From an uncultured Flavobacteriales bacterium (lineage in GTDB: Bacteria; Bacteroidota; Bacteroidia; Flavobacteriales_D; Crocinitomicaceae): DNA of 64,000 bases. The notes beneath the pieces are model-generated. The model saw only the letters and a list, made by a program, of their open reading frames with translations, was not told where the DNA came from and searched no databases. The position numbers were made by a program, and so were the translations under genes. Positions 45,000 to 53,049 of this stretch are shown here, piece after piece. Location of the stretch: assembly GCA_913054135.1 (NCBI GenBank), contig CAJXJK010000015.1, positions 62,001-126,000 of the forward strand. The letters run 5' to 3'. Each line of letters starts with the position of its first letter. Positions within the stretch are counted from its first letter, which is position 1.

Positions 45000-45602
45000 A
45001 TGAAAATGAAAATTTACAAAATTTCTGCAGCTGTTATAGCACTTTCAATGCTTGCTAGTTGTGGTGGAGATTCAGAAGAATCTACCGAAGAAACAGAAGA
45101 AACTGTTGAAGAAGTTGGACCTACTTTTGAAGAGTCTTGTACTGACGGAAATGACATCTTTGTTCAAATTGAAAAATACGGATCAGGATTTGACTCTACG
45201 TTCACTTATAACGGAAAAGTTGAAATCGTACGTTCTGAGTGGAATGTTGCCAATGATTCAACGGCGACCCTTAACTTATACAACTATGAATTAGGAGCTG
45301 CTGACACAAACACTAACTTTCAAATTTTAGCTGAATTCCACGGTAAAAATGGTGAGTTATTGCAAGAAGGTAGTTATGGATACAATGCTTATGACGAGAA
45401 CTTATGGGCTAAAGTAAATATCATTACTCCTTTAGGAACAATTTGGTTTAACTGGGTTTCTAGTATGCCAGATCAAGGATACGCTAGCATTAACTACTTT
45501 GATAATGATGGTGCTTGTGGAGAGTTTGTTTTAGAAGTAAACAAACCTAATAATACAACTATTGGACACGTAGTATTAAAAGGACCTTGGTCAACTCTAT
45601 AG
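45000..45602 (+). CDS. Hypothetical acidic-leader lipoprotein
   Basis: A 200-residue lipoprotein. Lipobox LASC (Cys at about 21) is followed by GGDSEESTEETEETVEE, a strongly acidic tether of the kind associated with surface export in Bacteroidota. The mature domain is beta-rich (VQIEKYGSGFDSTFTYNGKV, GTIWFNWVSSMP) with two Cys that may pair. I recognise no family with known activity. It has its own promoter and a strong terminator, so it is probably a single well-expressed gene. Confidence 0.75.
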   Translation: MKMKIYKISAAVIALSMLASCGGDSEESTEETEETVEEVGPTFEESCTDGNDIFVQIEKYGSGFDSTFTYNGKVEIVRSEWNVANDSTATLNLYNYELGAADTNTNFQILAEFHGKNGELLQEGSYGYNAYDENLWAKVNIITPLGTIWFNWVSSMPDQGYASINYFDNDGACGEFVLEVNKPNNTTIGHVVLKGPWSTL

Positions 45603-45614
45603 TCTCGAAAATAA

Positions 45615-45663
45615 AGAAACAAAAAAGCCCCTTTAGCAATGCTAAAGGGGCTTTTTTGTTTCT
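45615..45663. terminator. Bidirectional terminator with a perfect 23-bp stem
   Basis: AGAAACAAAAAAGCCCCTTT plus AGC pairs perfectly with its complement across a 3-nt AAT loop. The A-run on the left and T-run on the right serve both strands, ending the convergent genes 45000 and lpdA. Confidence 0.85.
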
Positions 45664-45673
45664 AGTAATAATC

Positions 45674-47065
45674 TTATAAATGAATCACCTCATCATATGC
45701 TGCAGCTGCTGCTTCCATAATTGCTTCAGACAATGTTGGATGCGGGTGTACAGTTTTGATAATGTCGTGCCCTGTAGTTTCTAACTTTCTAATTGAAACA
45801 ATCTCAGCAATCATTTCAGTTACATTCATTCCGATCATGTGACCTCCTAATAACTCTCCATACTTGGCATCAAATACCAATTTGATGAATCCGTCATTTG
45901 CTCCAGCAGCAGATGCTTTACCTGATGCAGAGAAAGGGAACTTACCAACTTTAACATCATAACCAGCTTCTTTAGCTTGCTCTTCTGTCATACCAACAGA
46001 TGCAACTTCAGGAGAACAATATGTACATCCTGGGATGTTACCGTAATCTAAAGAATCCACATTCATTCCTGAAATCTTCTCAACACAAATAATTCCCTCA
46101 GCTGAAGCTACGTGAGCTAAAGCAGGGCCAGGAGTAATATCTCCAATTGCGTAGAATCCTGGAATGTTAGTTTGATAGAAATCATTCACTAATACTTTTC
46201 CTTTATCAGTAGCGATTCCAACATCTTCTAATCCTATCCCTTCAATATTAGTTTCAATTCCAACTGCCGAAAGAACGATATCACATTCAATGATTTCTTC
46301 ACCTTTCTTAGTTTTCACTTTTACTTTACAGTTCTTACCTGAAGTATCAACTGACTCAACTGAAGAGTTAGTCATGATCTTCATTTTTTGTTTCTTGAAT
46401 GAACGCTCTAATTGCTTAGATACCTCAATATCTTCAACAGGAACTATTGTCGGCATGTATTCAACAACCGTTACATCAACTCCCATTGTTTTGTAGAAGT
46501 ATGCAAACTCAACTCCAATAGCTCCAGAACCAACTACAACCATTGACTTTGGCATTTTTGGTAGCGTCATTGCTTCTCTGTATCCAATAATCTTTTTACC
46601 ATCTTGTGGTAATGAAGGTAATTGACGTGAACGCGCTCCAGTTGCTAAAATCACACCTTTAGAAGCTGTATATTCAGTTACTTTACCTTTATCATCAGTA
46701 ACATCCACTTTCTTTCCAGCTTTCACTTTTCCGAAACCGTTGATTACATCAATTTTGTTCTTCTTCATTAAGAATTTAACTCCTCCTGACATCTTCTCTG
46801 CCACTCCTCTACTTCTTTTCACTATTGCACCAAAATCAGCTTTTGATCCAGTTACAGAAATTCCGTAATCTTCAGAATGAGAAATGTATTCAAATACATT
46901 TGCGCTTTTTAAAAGAGCTTTTGTAGGGATACATCCCCAGTTAAGGCAGATACCACCTAACTCAGCTTTTTCAACAACCGCTACTTTCATTCCTAATTGA
47001 GAAGCTCTAATCGCAGCTACATATCCGCCAGGACCACTTCCTAATACTATAATATCGTATGACAT
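45674..47065 (-). CDS. lpdA: Dihydrolipoyl dehydrogenase (E3)
   Basis: A 463-residue flavoprotein that reoxidises dihydrolipoamide with NAD+ in pyruvate and 2-oxoglutarate dehydrogenase complexes. An FAD-binding GSGPGGYVAA lies at the N-terminus. The redox disulfide is in GGICLNWGCIPTKALL, a second nucleotide fold is VVGSGAIGVEFAY, and the C-terminal catalytic His-Glu is in HPHPTLSEA. The length is typical of the family. It shares a terminator with the convergent lipoprotein gene. The partner E1 and E2 genes are not in the window. Confidence 0.96.
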   Translation of the reverse strand: MSYDIIVLGSGPGGYVAAIRASQLGMKVAVVEKAELGGICLNWGCIPTKALLKSANVFEYISHSEDYGISVTGSKADFGAIVKRSRGVAEKMSGGVKFLMKKNKIDVINGFGKVKAGKKVDVTDDKGKVTEYTASKGVILATGARSRQLPSLPQDGKKIIGYREAMTLPKMPKSMVVVGSGAIGVEFAYFYKTMGVDVTVVEYMPTIVPVEDIEVSKQLERSFKKQKMKIMTNSSVESVDTSGKNCKVKVKTKKGEEIIECDIVLSAVGIETNIEGIGLEDVGIATDKGKVLVNDFYQTNIPGFYAIGDITPGPALAHVASAEGIICVEKISGMNVDSLDYGNIPGCTYCSPEVASVGMTEEQAKEAGYDVKVGKFPFSASGKASAAGANDGFIKLVFDAKYGELLGGHMIGMNVTEMIAEIVSIRKLETTGHDIIKTVHPHPTLSEAIMEAAAAAYDEVIHL

Positions 47066-47168
47066 ATCTTAAAATTTTCTTGCAATAAATGAAGCACGAA
47101 TTTAACGAAAACTCTATAATATTTGATGGACTCTGTTTTTATTTTATTTTTATCCCCTATTTAAAATT

Positions 47169-48185
47169 ATGCCTAACAGACTTCTCATTTTCTCATTTAT
47201 CGTAGCAATCCTTTCTATTTCTTGCGGAGCAAAGAAATGGGGAACTCCTGTAGGAATGCAAATAAATTATAGCGAAACCGATAATGTCAACTACGGACAT
47301 AGCTTTAGAGTTCAGACGATTTTGGTTTACTCAACAGGTAAAACTAAAGACATTACTAAAGAAAAAGAAACAACATATAAGATTCAAGGAGGTAAAATAA
47401 ACGGAAATCGAGTTTCAGTTCCAGGATATCAGAAGAGTTTTGGTGAGAACAAAGTAAAACTTGAGGCCAGCTATACTAAGAAAGATGTTCATTACAGTTT
47501 ATCTGCTACATTTCCATATAATTATAAAGGTGACCTTATTATCAAGAGAAACGGGGCAAATGGACATGTTGGAAGCGAGGGAGAAAAAGGTAAAGGTAAT
47601 ATGTTGTTTAGAAATGGTACGGATGGACAAGATGGAGGAAACGGGAGTGATGGAGCAGACGGTCATGATCTCACTTTACACATCTACAAAGACACCATTA
47701 ATGATATCTTCAAAATAAAAGTTACTGATGTTTCCACTACTAATGTCTTCTATTACAAGAATAAAGATATGGGGTTTCCTATAAAGATATTTTCTAACGG
47801 AGGACATGGTGGAGCCGGAGGTAATGGAGCTGACGGGAAAGATGGGAAAGATGGAAGAATGAAAGAAGACAAAGAAAAATTCCCTGGTGATGGCGGCAAT
47901 GGTGGCAATGGTGGTGATGCGGGATCAGGAGGTACGGGAGGTAGTATCTATATTTTCATTCATCCTTCTGCTTCAGGAATAGAAAATCGAATTGTTAGTT
48001 ATGCCAATGCTGGAAATGCCGGAATAGGAGGCAAAGGAGGTTTAGCTGGGGAAGCTGGCAAACCATTAGAAGGTCAAGATGGAGCTAAGAATGGGACTGC
48101 CGGAACGTTAGGTCAAATCGGTTTAATGGGGAATCCTGGCCCTCCTCTTCAAATGAGTGTTGAAGATTTTGATATTGATTTTTGA
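47169..48185 (+). CDS. Lipoprotein with collagen-like Gly-rich tracts
   Basis: A 338-residue lipoprotein: lipobox SISC (Cys at about 19), then an Ig-like beta domain (about 25-120). Two long Gly-rich stretches follow, roughly 125-160 (GHVGSEGEKGKG, GTDGQDGGNGSDGADG) and 210-265 (GGHGGAGGNGADGKDGKDG, GGNGGNGGDAGSGGTGG). A third, shorter one near 280-320 ends in GLMGNPGPP. Gly-x-y triplets run in register over parts of these, as in bacterial collagen-like proteins, but Pro is scarce. It is probably an extended surface protein; the role is unknown. Confidence 0.78.
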   Translation: MPNRLLIFSFIVAILSISCGAKKWGTPVGMQINYSETDNVNYGHSFRVQTILVYSTGKTKDITKEKETTYKIQGGKINGNRVSVPGYQKSFGENKVKLEASYTKKDVHYSLSATFPYNYKGDLIIKRNGANGHVGSEGEKGKGNMLFRNGTDGQDGGNGSDGADGHDLTLHIYKDTINDIFKIKVTDVSTTNVFYYKNKDMGFPIKIFSNGGHGGAGGNGADGKDGKDGRMKEDKEKFPGDGGNGGNGGDAGSGGTGGSIYIFIHPSASGIENRIVSYANAGNAGIGGKGGLAGEAGKPLEGQDGAKNGTAGTLGQIGLMGNPGPPLQMSVEDFDIDF

Positions 48186-48257
48186 AAATAGTTGGAGCTC
48201 TTATTGAACTCAAACACATTATCTTCGCATTCGCTAATTGACAATTACACTTTCACA

Positions 48258-49985
48258 ATGAAATACACGATAACTTACGAAAATCCAAACACTCAATACA
48301 TCCCTATCACAATGGAAATGGATGTAGAAAAAGACAATTTTGTTGAACTGCAGTTTCCAACTTGGCGACCAGGAAGGTATGAAAGAGGAGAATTCGTTAA
48401 GAACATTCATGGCTTCAAAGTATCCAATGAAAAGGGTAAAAAAATAGAAGCATTCAAAATAACAAAAGACAGCTGGAAGGTCAATTGCAAAGACGCCAAG
48501 TCTATTACCGTCTCATACAAGTATTATGCGTCTGAGTTGAATGCGGGTTCAACTTACATGGATGAATCACAACTTTATGTAAACCCTGTTAATTGCTTGA
48601 TTTATAATGTAGAGAGCCAATTAAGTAATTGTGAGCTACACCTAAAAATCCCAGAAGCTTTCAAAATTGCAGCAGGAAAAGAATTCAAGCAAAACAAAGC
48701 GATTTTTGACTCTTATCATGAATTGGTTGACACTCCTTTTATTGCTTCAGATTCATTAACTCATTTAGAATTCAATTGTTATAAAACCAATTTTCATTTA
48801 TGGTTTCAAGGTGATGTAAAACTTGATGAAGAAAGAATCATCAAAGATTTAACGGCCTATACCAAATCTCAAATTGAGAAGTTTGAGAAATTCCCGGTTG
48901 CTGATTATCATTACCTATATCAGATTCTATCTATTAACGCCTATCATGGCGTAGAACATCAAACTTCAACGGTAATTGCTTTAGGTCCAACTTACAACCT
49001 AATGGGCAGTCTATATGATGATTTTTTAGGAGTAAGCTCTCACGAGTTATATCATACATGGAATGTAAAGGCCTTGCGTCCTGCAGAAATGCACCCTTAT
49101 GATTACTCACAAGAGAATTACTCACGACAAGGATATGTTACTGAAGGTGTTACCACTTATATGGGAGATCTTTACTTGGTTGAAAGCGGAGTTAAAGACT
49201 GGAAATGGTACAAAAAGGAATTAGAAAAACTACTTCAAAGACACTTTGACAACTTCGGTAGATTCAATTATTCTGTGGCCGAATCAAGCTTTGACACTTG
49301 GCTAGACGGCTATGTAGCTGGCGCACCAAACAGAAAGGTATCTATCTATAACGAAGGTGCCATTCTTTCATTAGTGACTGACGCTAAAATCAGAACAAAC
49401 TCTGCCAACAAGGCTTCTTTACATGATGTAATGAAAGAGATGTACGAAACCTTTGCTTTGAATGACAAGGGATATACTGAAAGAGACTTTCAAGGAATTG
49501 TAGAGAAGCATGCCAATGAAAACTTAAGCGATTATTTCGCTAACTATTATTACGGATTACACTCATTCGAGCATATTGTAAGTGAAGCTTTAGAGCAATT
49601 GGGATTAGTGATCAAAATGGAGAAGAACCCAGCCTTCTCTACGAATGTAATTGGCGTGAAGTGCTTAATTGAGGGATCTAAAACTATTGTGAAGAAACTT
49701 TATCCAGGCTGCGCAGCAGATTTGGGAGGAATTATTTTGGATGATGAGATTGTTTCAATCAATGGCTTCAAAGTAAACAAAGACCTTGATAAATGGGTTG
49801 AATACTTTCAAGATGATCAAATAGAGCTTGTGGTAAGCAGAAAAGGTAAGATTGTCAATGTAACTTGTCCGCATACAAATAAAAGCTACTTCCCTATCTA
49901 CAAAATAGAGAAGGCGAAGGCTCCAAGCAATCTCCAAAAAAGAATTTTCAAAAAATGGTGCGGTACTCCTTGGGATGAAATCTAA
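48258..49985 (+). CDS. M61 family glycyl aminopeptidase-like protein with PDZ domain
   Basis: A 575-residue protein of peptidase family M61. The N-terminal beta domain includes QFPTWRPGRYERGEF, a family signature. The zinc site HELYHTWNVKALRP (HExxH) is near residue 270, with the downstream Glu in TEGVTTYMGDLYLVESG. A PDZ domain lies at about 475-555 (YPGCAADLGGIILDDEIVSING). M61 enzymes release N-terminal Gly or Ala from peptides. ATG at 48258 fits the family start; a longer reading from 48192 adds 22 unlike residues. There is no signal peptide, so it is likely cytoplasmic. Confidence 0.92.
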   Translation: MKYTITYENPNTQYIPITMEMDVEKDNFVELQFPTWRPGRYERGEFVKNIHGFKVSNEKGKKIEAFKITKDSWKVNCKDAKSITVSYKYYASELNAGSTYMDESQLYVNPVNCLIYNVESQLSNCELHLKIPEAFKIAAGKEFKQNKAIFDSYHELVDTPFIASDSLTHLEFNCYKTNFHLWFQGDVKLDEERIIKDLTAYTKSQIEKFEKFPVADYHYLYQILSINAYHGVEHQTSTVIALGPTYNLMGSLYDDFLGVSSHELYHTWNVKALRPAEMHPYDYSQENYSRQGYVTEGVTTYMGDLYLVESGVKDWKWYKKELEKLLQRHFDNFGRFNYSVAESSFDTWLDGYVAGAPNRKVSIYNEGAILSLVTDAKIRTNSANKASLHDVMKEMYETFALNDKGYTERDFQGIVEKHANENLSDYFANYYYGLHSFEHIVSEALEQLGLVIKMEKNPAFSTNVIGVKCLIEGSKTIVKKLYPGCAADLGGIILDDEIVSINGFKVNKDLDKWVEYFQDDQIELVVSRKGKIVNVTCPHTNKSYFPIYKIEKAKAPSNLQKRIFKKWCGTPWDEI

Positions 49986-49990
49986 ATGAT

Positions 49991-49998
49991 TAAATTTG
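49991..49998 (+). promoter_or_regulatory. Consensus -7 box (TAAATTTG) before the 50004 gene
   Basis: An exact TAnnTTTG match ending 5 nt before ATG at 50004 and lying 5 nt after the M61 stop. A TTG at 49970-49972 may serve as a close-spaced -33 element. Confidence 0.4.
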
Positions 49999-50003
49999 AG
50001 TAG

Positions 50004-50585
50004 ATGCCAATTGATGAATCTAAAATAGAAAGAGTTGTAGCCGTTACAATCCCTCAAAAAATCAAGCGCTTGATTTTAGGAAAAGAACGTCCTAATCTTT
50101 TAACGAGAGTATCAGTTGGGGTCGTTTTCATCATGTGGGTATACCTTTTCTCTTGGTATTTAATGACTTTCCTATCATTGATGATGATGAATGGCTTGAA
50201 GCCAGGTTGGCGTAATGATGTTATCCCAGCATTTCACCGTGTAGGTAGTAAGCTTTATGGATATGCTGATACCGTAAACATGCTAACCGTTCATTCGCTT
50301 ATTCAGTTCGCAGTTTACTTCATCATGTTAGTTGGTCTCATACTCGTTTGGAGAAAGAAAAGAATCGGATTCCTATTCTACATTGGAGGTGCAATCGGTT
50401 CTTTAGCTGTCACATTTATTGTTTTAGGCTATGATTACCTCATTGCTGAAACAACTATCGTTCACTGGACCTTGGTGATTGGATCTGCCCTATACTTCAC
50501 TGTCGGAGCCTGGTGGTTCTACAAGTGGAAAGAAAGAAAAAACAAGAAGCAAGAAGCTCCTCAGACTCAAACAACTGCTGGTTAA
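50004..50585 (+). CDS. Four-helix membrane protein, hypothetical
   Basis: A 193-residue integral membrane protein. Four hydrophobic helices are seen: VSVGVVFIMWVYLFSWYLMT, FAVYFIMLVGLILVW, FLFYIGGAIGSLAVTFIVLG and TIVHWTLVIGSALYFTVGAW. The C-terminal tail is basic and polar (KWKERKNKKQ). No family with known activity is recognised. It is 18 nt downstream of the M61 gene but has its own promoter-like box, and it overlaps the convergent ridA by 4 nt. Confidence 0.75.
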   Translation: MPIDESKIERVVAVTIPQKIKRLILGKERPNLLTRVSVGVVFIMWVYLFSWYLMTFLSLMMMNGLKPGWRNDVIPAFHRVGSKLYGYADTVNMLTVHSLIQFAVYFIMLVGLILVWRKKRIGFLFYIGGAIGSLAVTFIVLGYDYLIAETTIVHWTLVIGSALYFTVGAWWFYKWKERKNKKQEAPQTQTTAG

Positions 50586-50959
50586 TCAAAAGCAATCATT
50601 GAAATCTCTACGTTCACGCTCTTTGGTAAACAAGCCACTTGAACAGTTTCTCTTGCCGGAAAATCAGACGAAAAATAAGAAGCATATACTTCATTAACCG
50701 CATTGAAATCATTCATGTCTTGTAAGAAGATGCTTGTCTTCACTACATTATCGAATGTCATTCCAGCCTCACTTAAAACTGCTTTCAGATTAGCCATTAC
50801 TTGATGTGTCTCTGTTTGAACATCATCCATCACCAACTCACCACTTTCAGGATGAATAGCAACTTGCCCCGAAGTGAATAACATGTTTCCAGTTTTAACA
50901 GCTTGAGAATAAGGTCCTATTGCTCCTGGAGCATTCTTAGTTGAAATAATTTTTTTCAT
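50582..50959 (-). CDS. ridA: RidA family enamine/imine deaminase
   Basis: A 125-residue RidA (YjgF/YER057c) protein. Visible family marks are GPYSQAVKTGNMLFTSGQ at the N-terminus, the NLKAVL helix, and FPARETVQVACLPKS with the Arg that binds the substrate carboxylate, followed by EISMIA. RidA hydrolyses reactive 2-aminoacrylate and related imines made by PLP enzymes. ATG at 50959 gives the standard N-terminus. It is divergent from the 51017 amidotransferase gene. Confidence 0.93.
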   Translation of the reverse strand: MKKIISTKNAPGAIGPYSQAVKTGNMLFTSGQVAIHPESGELVMDDVQTETHQVMANLKAVLSEAGMTFDNVVKTSIFLQDMNDFNAVNEVYASYFSSDFPARETVQVACLPKSVNVEISMIAFD

Positions 50960-51016
50960 TGTGTTCGTTTTATGTTTTGAATGATGTCTAACTTGCACTA
51001 AAATTAAGCATTCAAA

Positions 51017-51586
51017 TTGAAAATATTACTCATAGACAACTACGATTCTTTTACCTATAACCTTGTTCACTACTTAGAAGGACTGGATTGTGAGGTTGAC
51101 GTGGTATTAAATGATCAAATCAACTTTGATGCTATTGAAACTTATGATAAGCTAGTGCTTTCACCCGGACCAGGACTGCCTGCTGAATCTGGTGATTTAA
51201 TGAAAGTGATTCAAAAGTTCTCAAGCTCAAAACCAATACTTGGCGTGTGCTTGGGCTTTCAAGCTTTAGTTCAACAATTTGGAGGAGATATTTATAATCA
51301 AGATGAAGTAAAACATGGCAGAGCCGAGAAAGGAAAATTTGAGCCGTCTTCTAAGCTATTTGCAGGTATTGAAGAAAAATTTAAAATCGGATTGTATCAT
51401 TCTTGGGCTGCAAAAAAAGAGAACTTCCCTCCTACTTTAAAGATTACAGGAGAATCTGAAAATGACATTATCATGGCTTTTGAACATGAAAGCTTACCTA
51501 TTGCAGGTGTACAGTTTCACCCTGAATCTATCTTGACAGAAAATGGAAAAGCAATTATCCATAATTTTTTGAGCAACTTCAATTAA
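51017..51586 (+). CDS. Glutamine amidotransferase, TrpG/PabA type
   Basis: A 189-residue class I amidotransferase of the anthranilate/aminodeoxychorismate synthase type. It has LLIDNYDSFTYNLVHYL at the N-terminus, LSPGPGLP (oxyanion region), the Cys nucleophile in GVCLGFQAL and the catalytic His-Glu in VQFHPESI. In most relatives the residue after GVCLG is His, here Phe. The start is TTG at 51017, fixed by the conserved MKILLIDNYDSF N-terminus; no ATG is available. It supplies ammonia for tryptophan or folate synthesis, but the chorismate-binding partner (TrpE/PabB) is not in the window, so trpG and pabA cannot be told apart. Confidence 0.9.
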   Translation: MKILLIDNYDSFTYNLVHYLEGLDCEVDVVLNDQINFDAIETYDKLVLSPGPGLPAESGDLMKVIQKFSSSKPILGVCLGFQALVQQFGGDIYNQDEVKHGRAEKGKFEPSSKLFAGIEEKFKIGLYHSWAAKKENFPPTLKITGESENDIIMAFEHESLPIAGVQFHPESILTENGKAIIHNFLSNFN

Positions 51587-51948
51587 ATAGCCTTAACTTT
51601 ATTCTACAAATCCAGCTACTCAGTAGTATTGTGATTTTATTCCGCAAGGGAGCCCATACAGTAGTTTTTGGTTCTTAGTATTTTATTTTTTAGGGCGATC
51701 TTAGTTGTTCATTGATGATAGGCCTCAACCCCGTCTTGAACGGTACATTCTTAGAATGATAACAGAGGATCTCAGACCGAACCGGTAGCCTTAACCATGT
51801 TTTTAGAAGAATTCCATAAAATGGAAGCTGTGTGGGTCTTTTTTTTCTCGATACATCCCGATTGTAATCGGAACACTCGAAAAAAGACCTTGTTGAAGTT
51901 CTTTTTCAGATTAAAAATCTATAACTCATCATTTATAATTAATAAGAG
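51587..51948. other. Intergenic region with a palindromic repeat
   Basis: A 362-nt gap between the amidotransferase and lytic transglycosylase genes. No coding frame is supported. It contains the hairpin at 51836-51889 and short AT-rich stretches; nothing else was recognised. Confidence 0.5.
51836..51889. repeat. Long imperfect hairpin with CCGATT...AATCGG core
   Basis: The outer arms GGTCTTTTTT and AAAAAAGACC pair, then CTCGA/TCGA, then a CCGATT-GT-AATCGG core. The CTCGATACATCCCGAT... CGG.ACACTCGA form is like the palindromic intergenic repeats found in many Bacteroidota genomes. It can fold as a terminator for either flanking gene. Confidence 0.5.
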
Positions 51949-52920
51949 CTAGTTCTCATAGGTACAATTATCCATTGATGTGCACTTTTCAAAGATTAGA
52001 TTATCTAAGATCAATAAAGAAGCTAAAGCTAGCTGGCTATAATTTTGAGAAGAATTCCCAAATTGTCCGTATTCAGAATGCCAGATTGTATCAATCAACT
52101 GCTTCCCTCCTGCTTTAGGCTTTATCACATTGACCATTAGCTTCTCTACGTTTCCTGCTCCGGCATGATAGATATGTAAAACCAAGAGCCTGAACCATAA
52201 TTCGTATTGCGTATCTCCTTCAACTTTGATATTAAACTTTCTCATGATCCTTTTTCCTTCAGGAATACATGCGGTTCTAATTAAGTGTGAAGATGCTTTT
52301 GCTGATTTTGCAAAGTCTTTTCTTTCGTCAACATATTTATCTACCCTTAAACCATGATTTCGCGCAACCGACTTCATTATTTGAAATGGCCCCAAAGCTC
52401 CTACATTAGAATACGCTATTTTACCTGGACTCTCAATCATTAGAATAGCCTGAGCATACCAAGGATCAGTTTCATTATCAATAAATAAGTTCACTCCCTT
52501 GGAAATTGAAGGAAAAACCTTTTCGAATTGGTAGAAATCACTTTTACCAGTTGTCATAAAAATACGCTCGTCATCAGGCAAACCATTTTCTTCTCGCAAC
52601 AACTGTCTGTGTGCCTCTTTTTCATCATCTGATTGCTTATTCCATTCAGCTAATGATGTTATCTCTAAAATCTGTCTGGTTCTTCTTACATTAAGAATCG
52701 AAGTACCCGGAGACATTTGCATAACAAACTTCCAAAAATTTGGCTGTGCCAATGTATCCCATCTGTCTTCAAAGAGTTCGGGGGTTTTTACAAAGGTCAA
52801 AATTTCTTTTGTTTCCTCAATTTCAACTTCTACTAAGTGGTCGTCAAACTTTCCTTGACCAAAGGCAGATTGAGCCAATAACCCCAATCCCAAAAATATA
52901 TGTGTAATTCTAATGTTCAT
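51949..52920 (-). CDS. Lytic transglycosylase, SLT-like
   Basis: A 323-residue secreted protein with a signal peptide (ending near SAFG). The SLT lysozyme-like domain occupies about 155-290. The probable catalytic Glu is in ILMIESPGK, followed by SNVGALGPFQIM (a GxxGxxQxM-type motif) and the C-terminal YHAGAGNV. It cleaves peptidoglycan glycan strands, forming 1,6-anhydro-MurNAc ends. The first about 130 residues do not match a LysM or other known binding domain. It stands alone on the minus strand, divergent from the phosphoesterase gene. Confidence 0.85.
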   Translation of the reverse strand: MNIRITHIFLGLGLLAQSAFGQGKFDDHLVEVEIEETKEILTFVKTPELFEDRWDTLAQPNFWKFVMQMSPGTSILNVRRTRQILEITSLAEWNKQSDDEKEAHRQLLREENGLPDDERIFMTTGKSDFYQFEKVFPSISKGVNLFIDNETDPWYAQAILMIESPGKIAYSNVGALGPFQIMKSVARNHGLRVDKYVDERKDFAKSAKASSHLIRTACIPEGKRIMRKFNIKVEGDTQYELWFRLLVLHIYHAGAGNVEKLMVNVIKPKAGGKQLIDTIWHSEYGQFGNSSQNYSQLALASLLILDNLIFEKCTSMDNCTYEN

Positions 52921-53031
52921 TGCTTTTTTAAACGTCCTTGTTATGTAAAGTTACCTTGCAAATCTTGTGCCCCTGCAAGCCGGCATCTTAATTTATCCTA
53001 ATTCGAATGTTAAAAGCTACTTGAAATCCTA

Positions 53032-53039
53032 TACATTTG
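53032..53039 (+). promoter_or_regulatory. Consensus -7 box (TACATTTG) of the 53050 gene
   Basis: An exact TAnnTTTG match ending 10 nt before ATG at 53050; again only a very short leader. Confidence 0.45.
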
Positions 53040-53049
53040 TTGCCGTATT

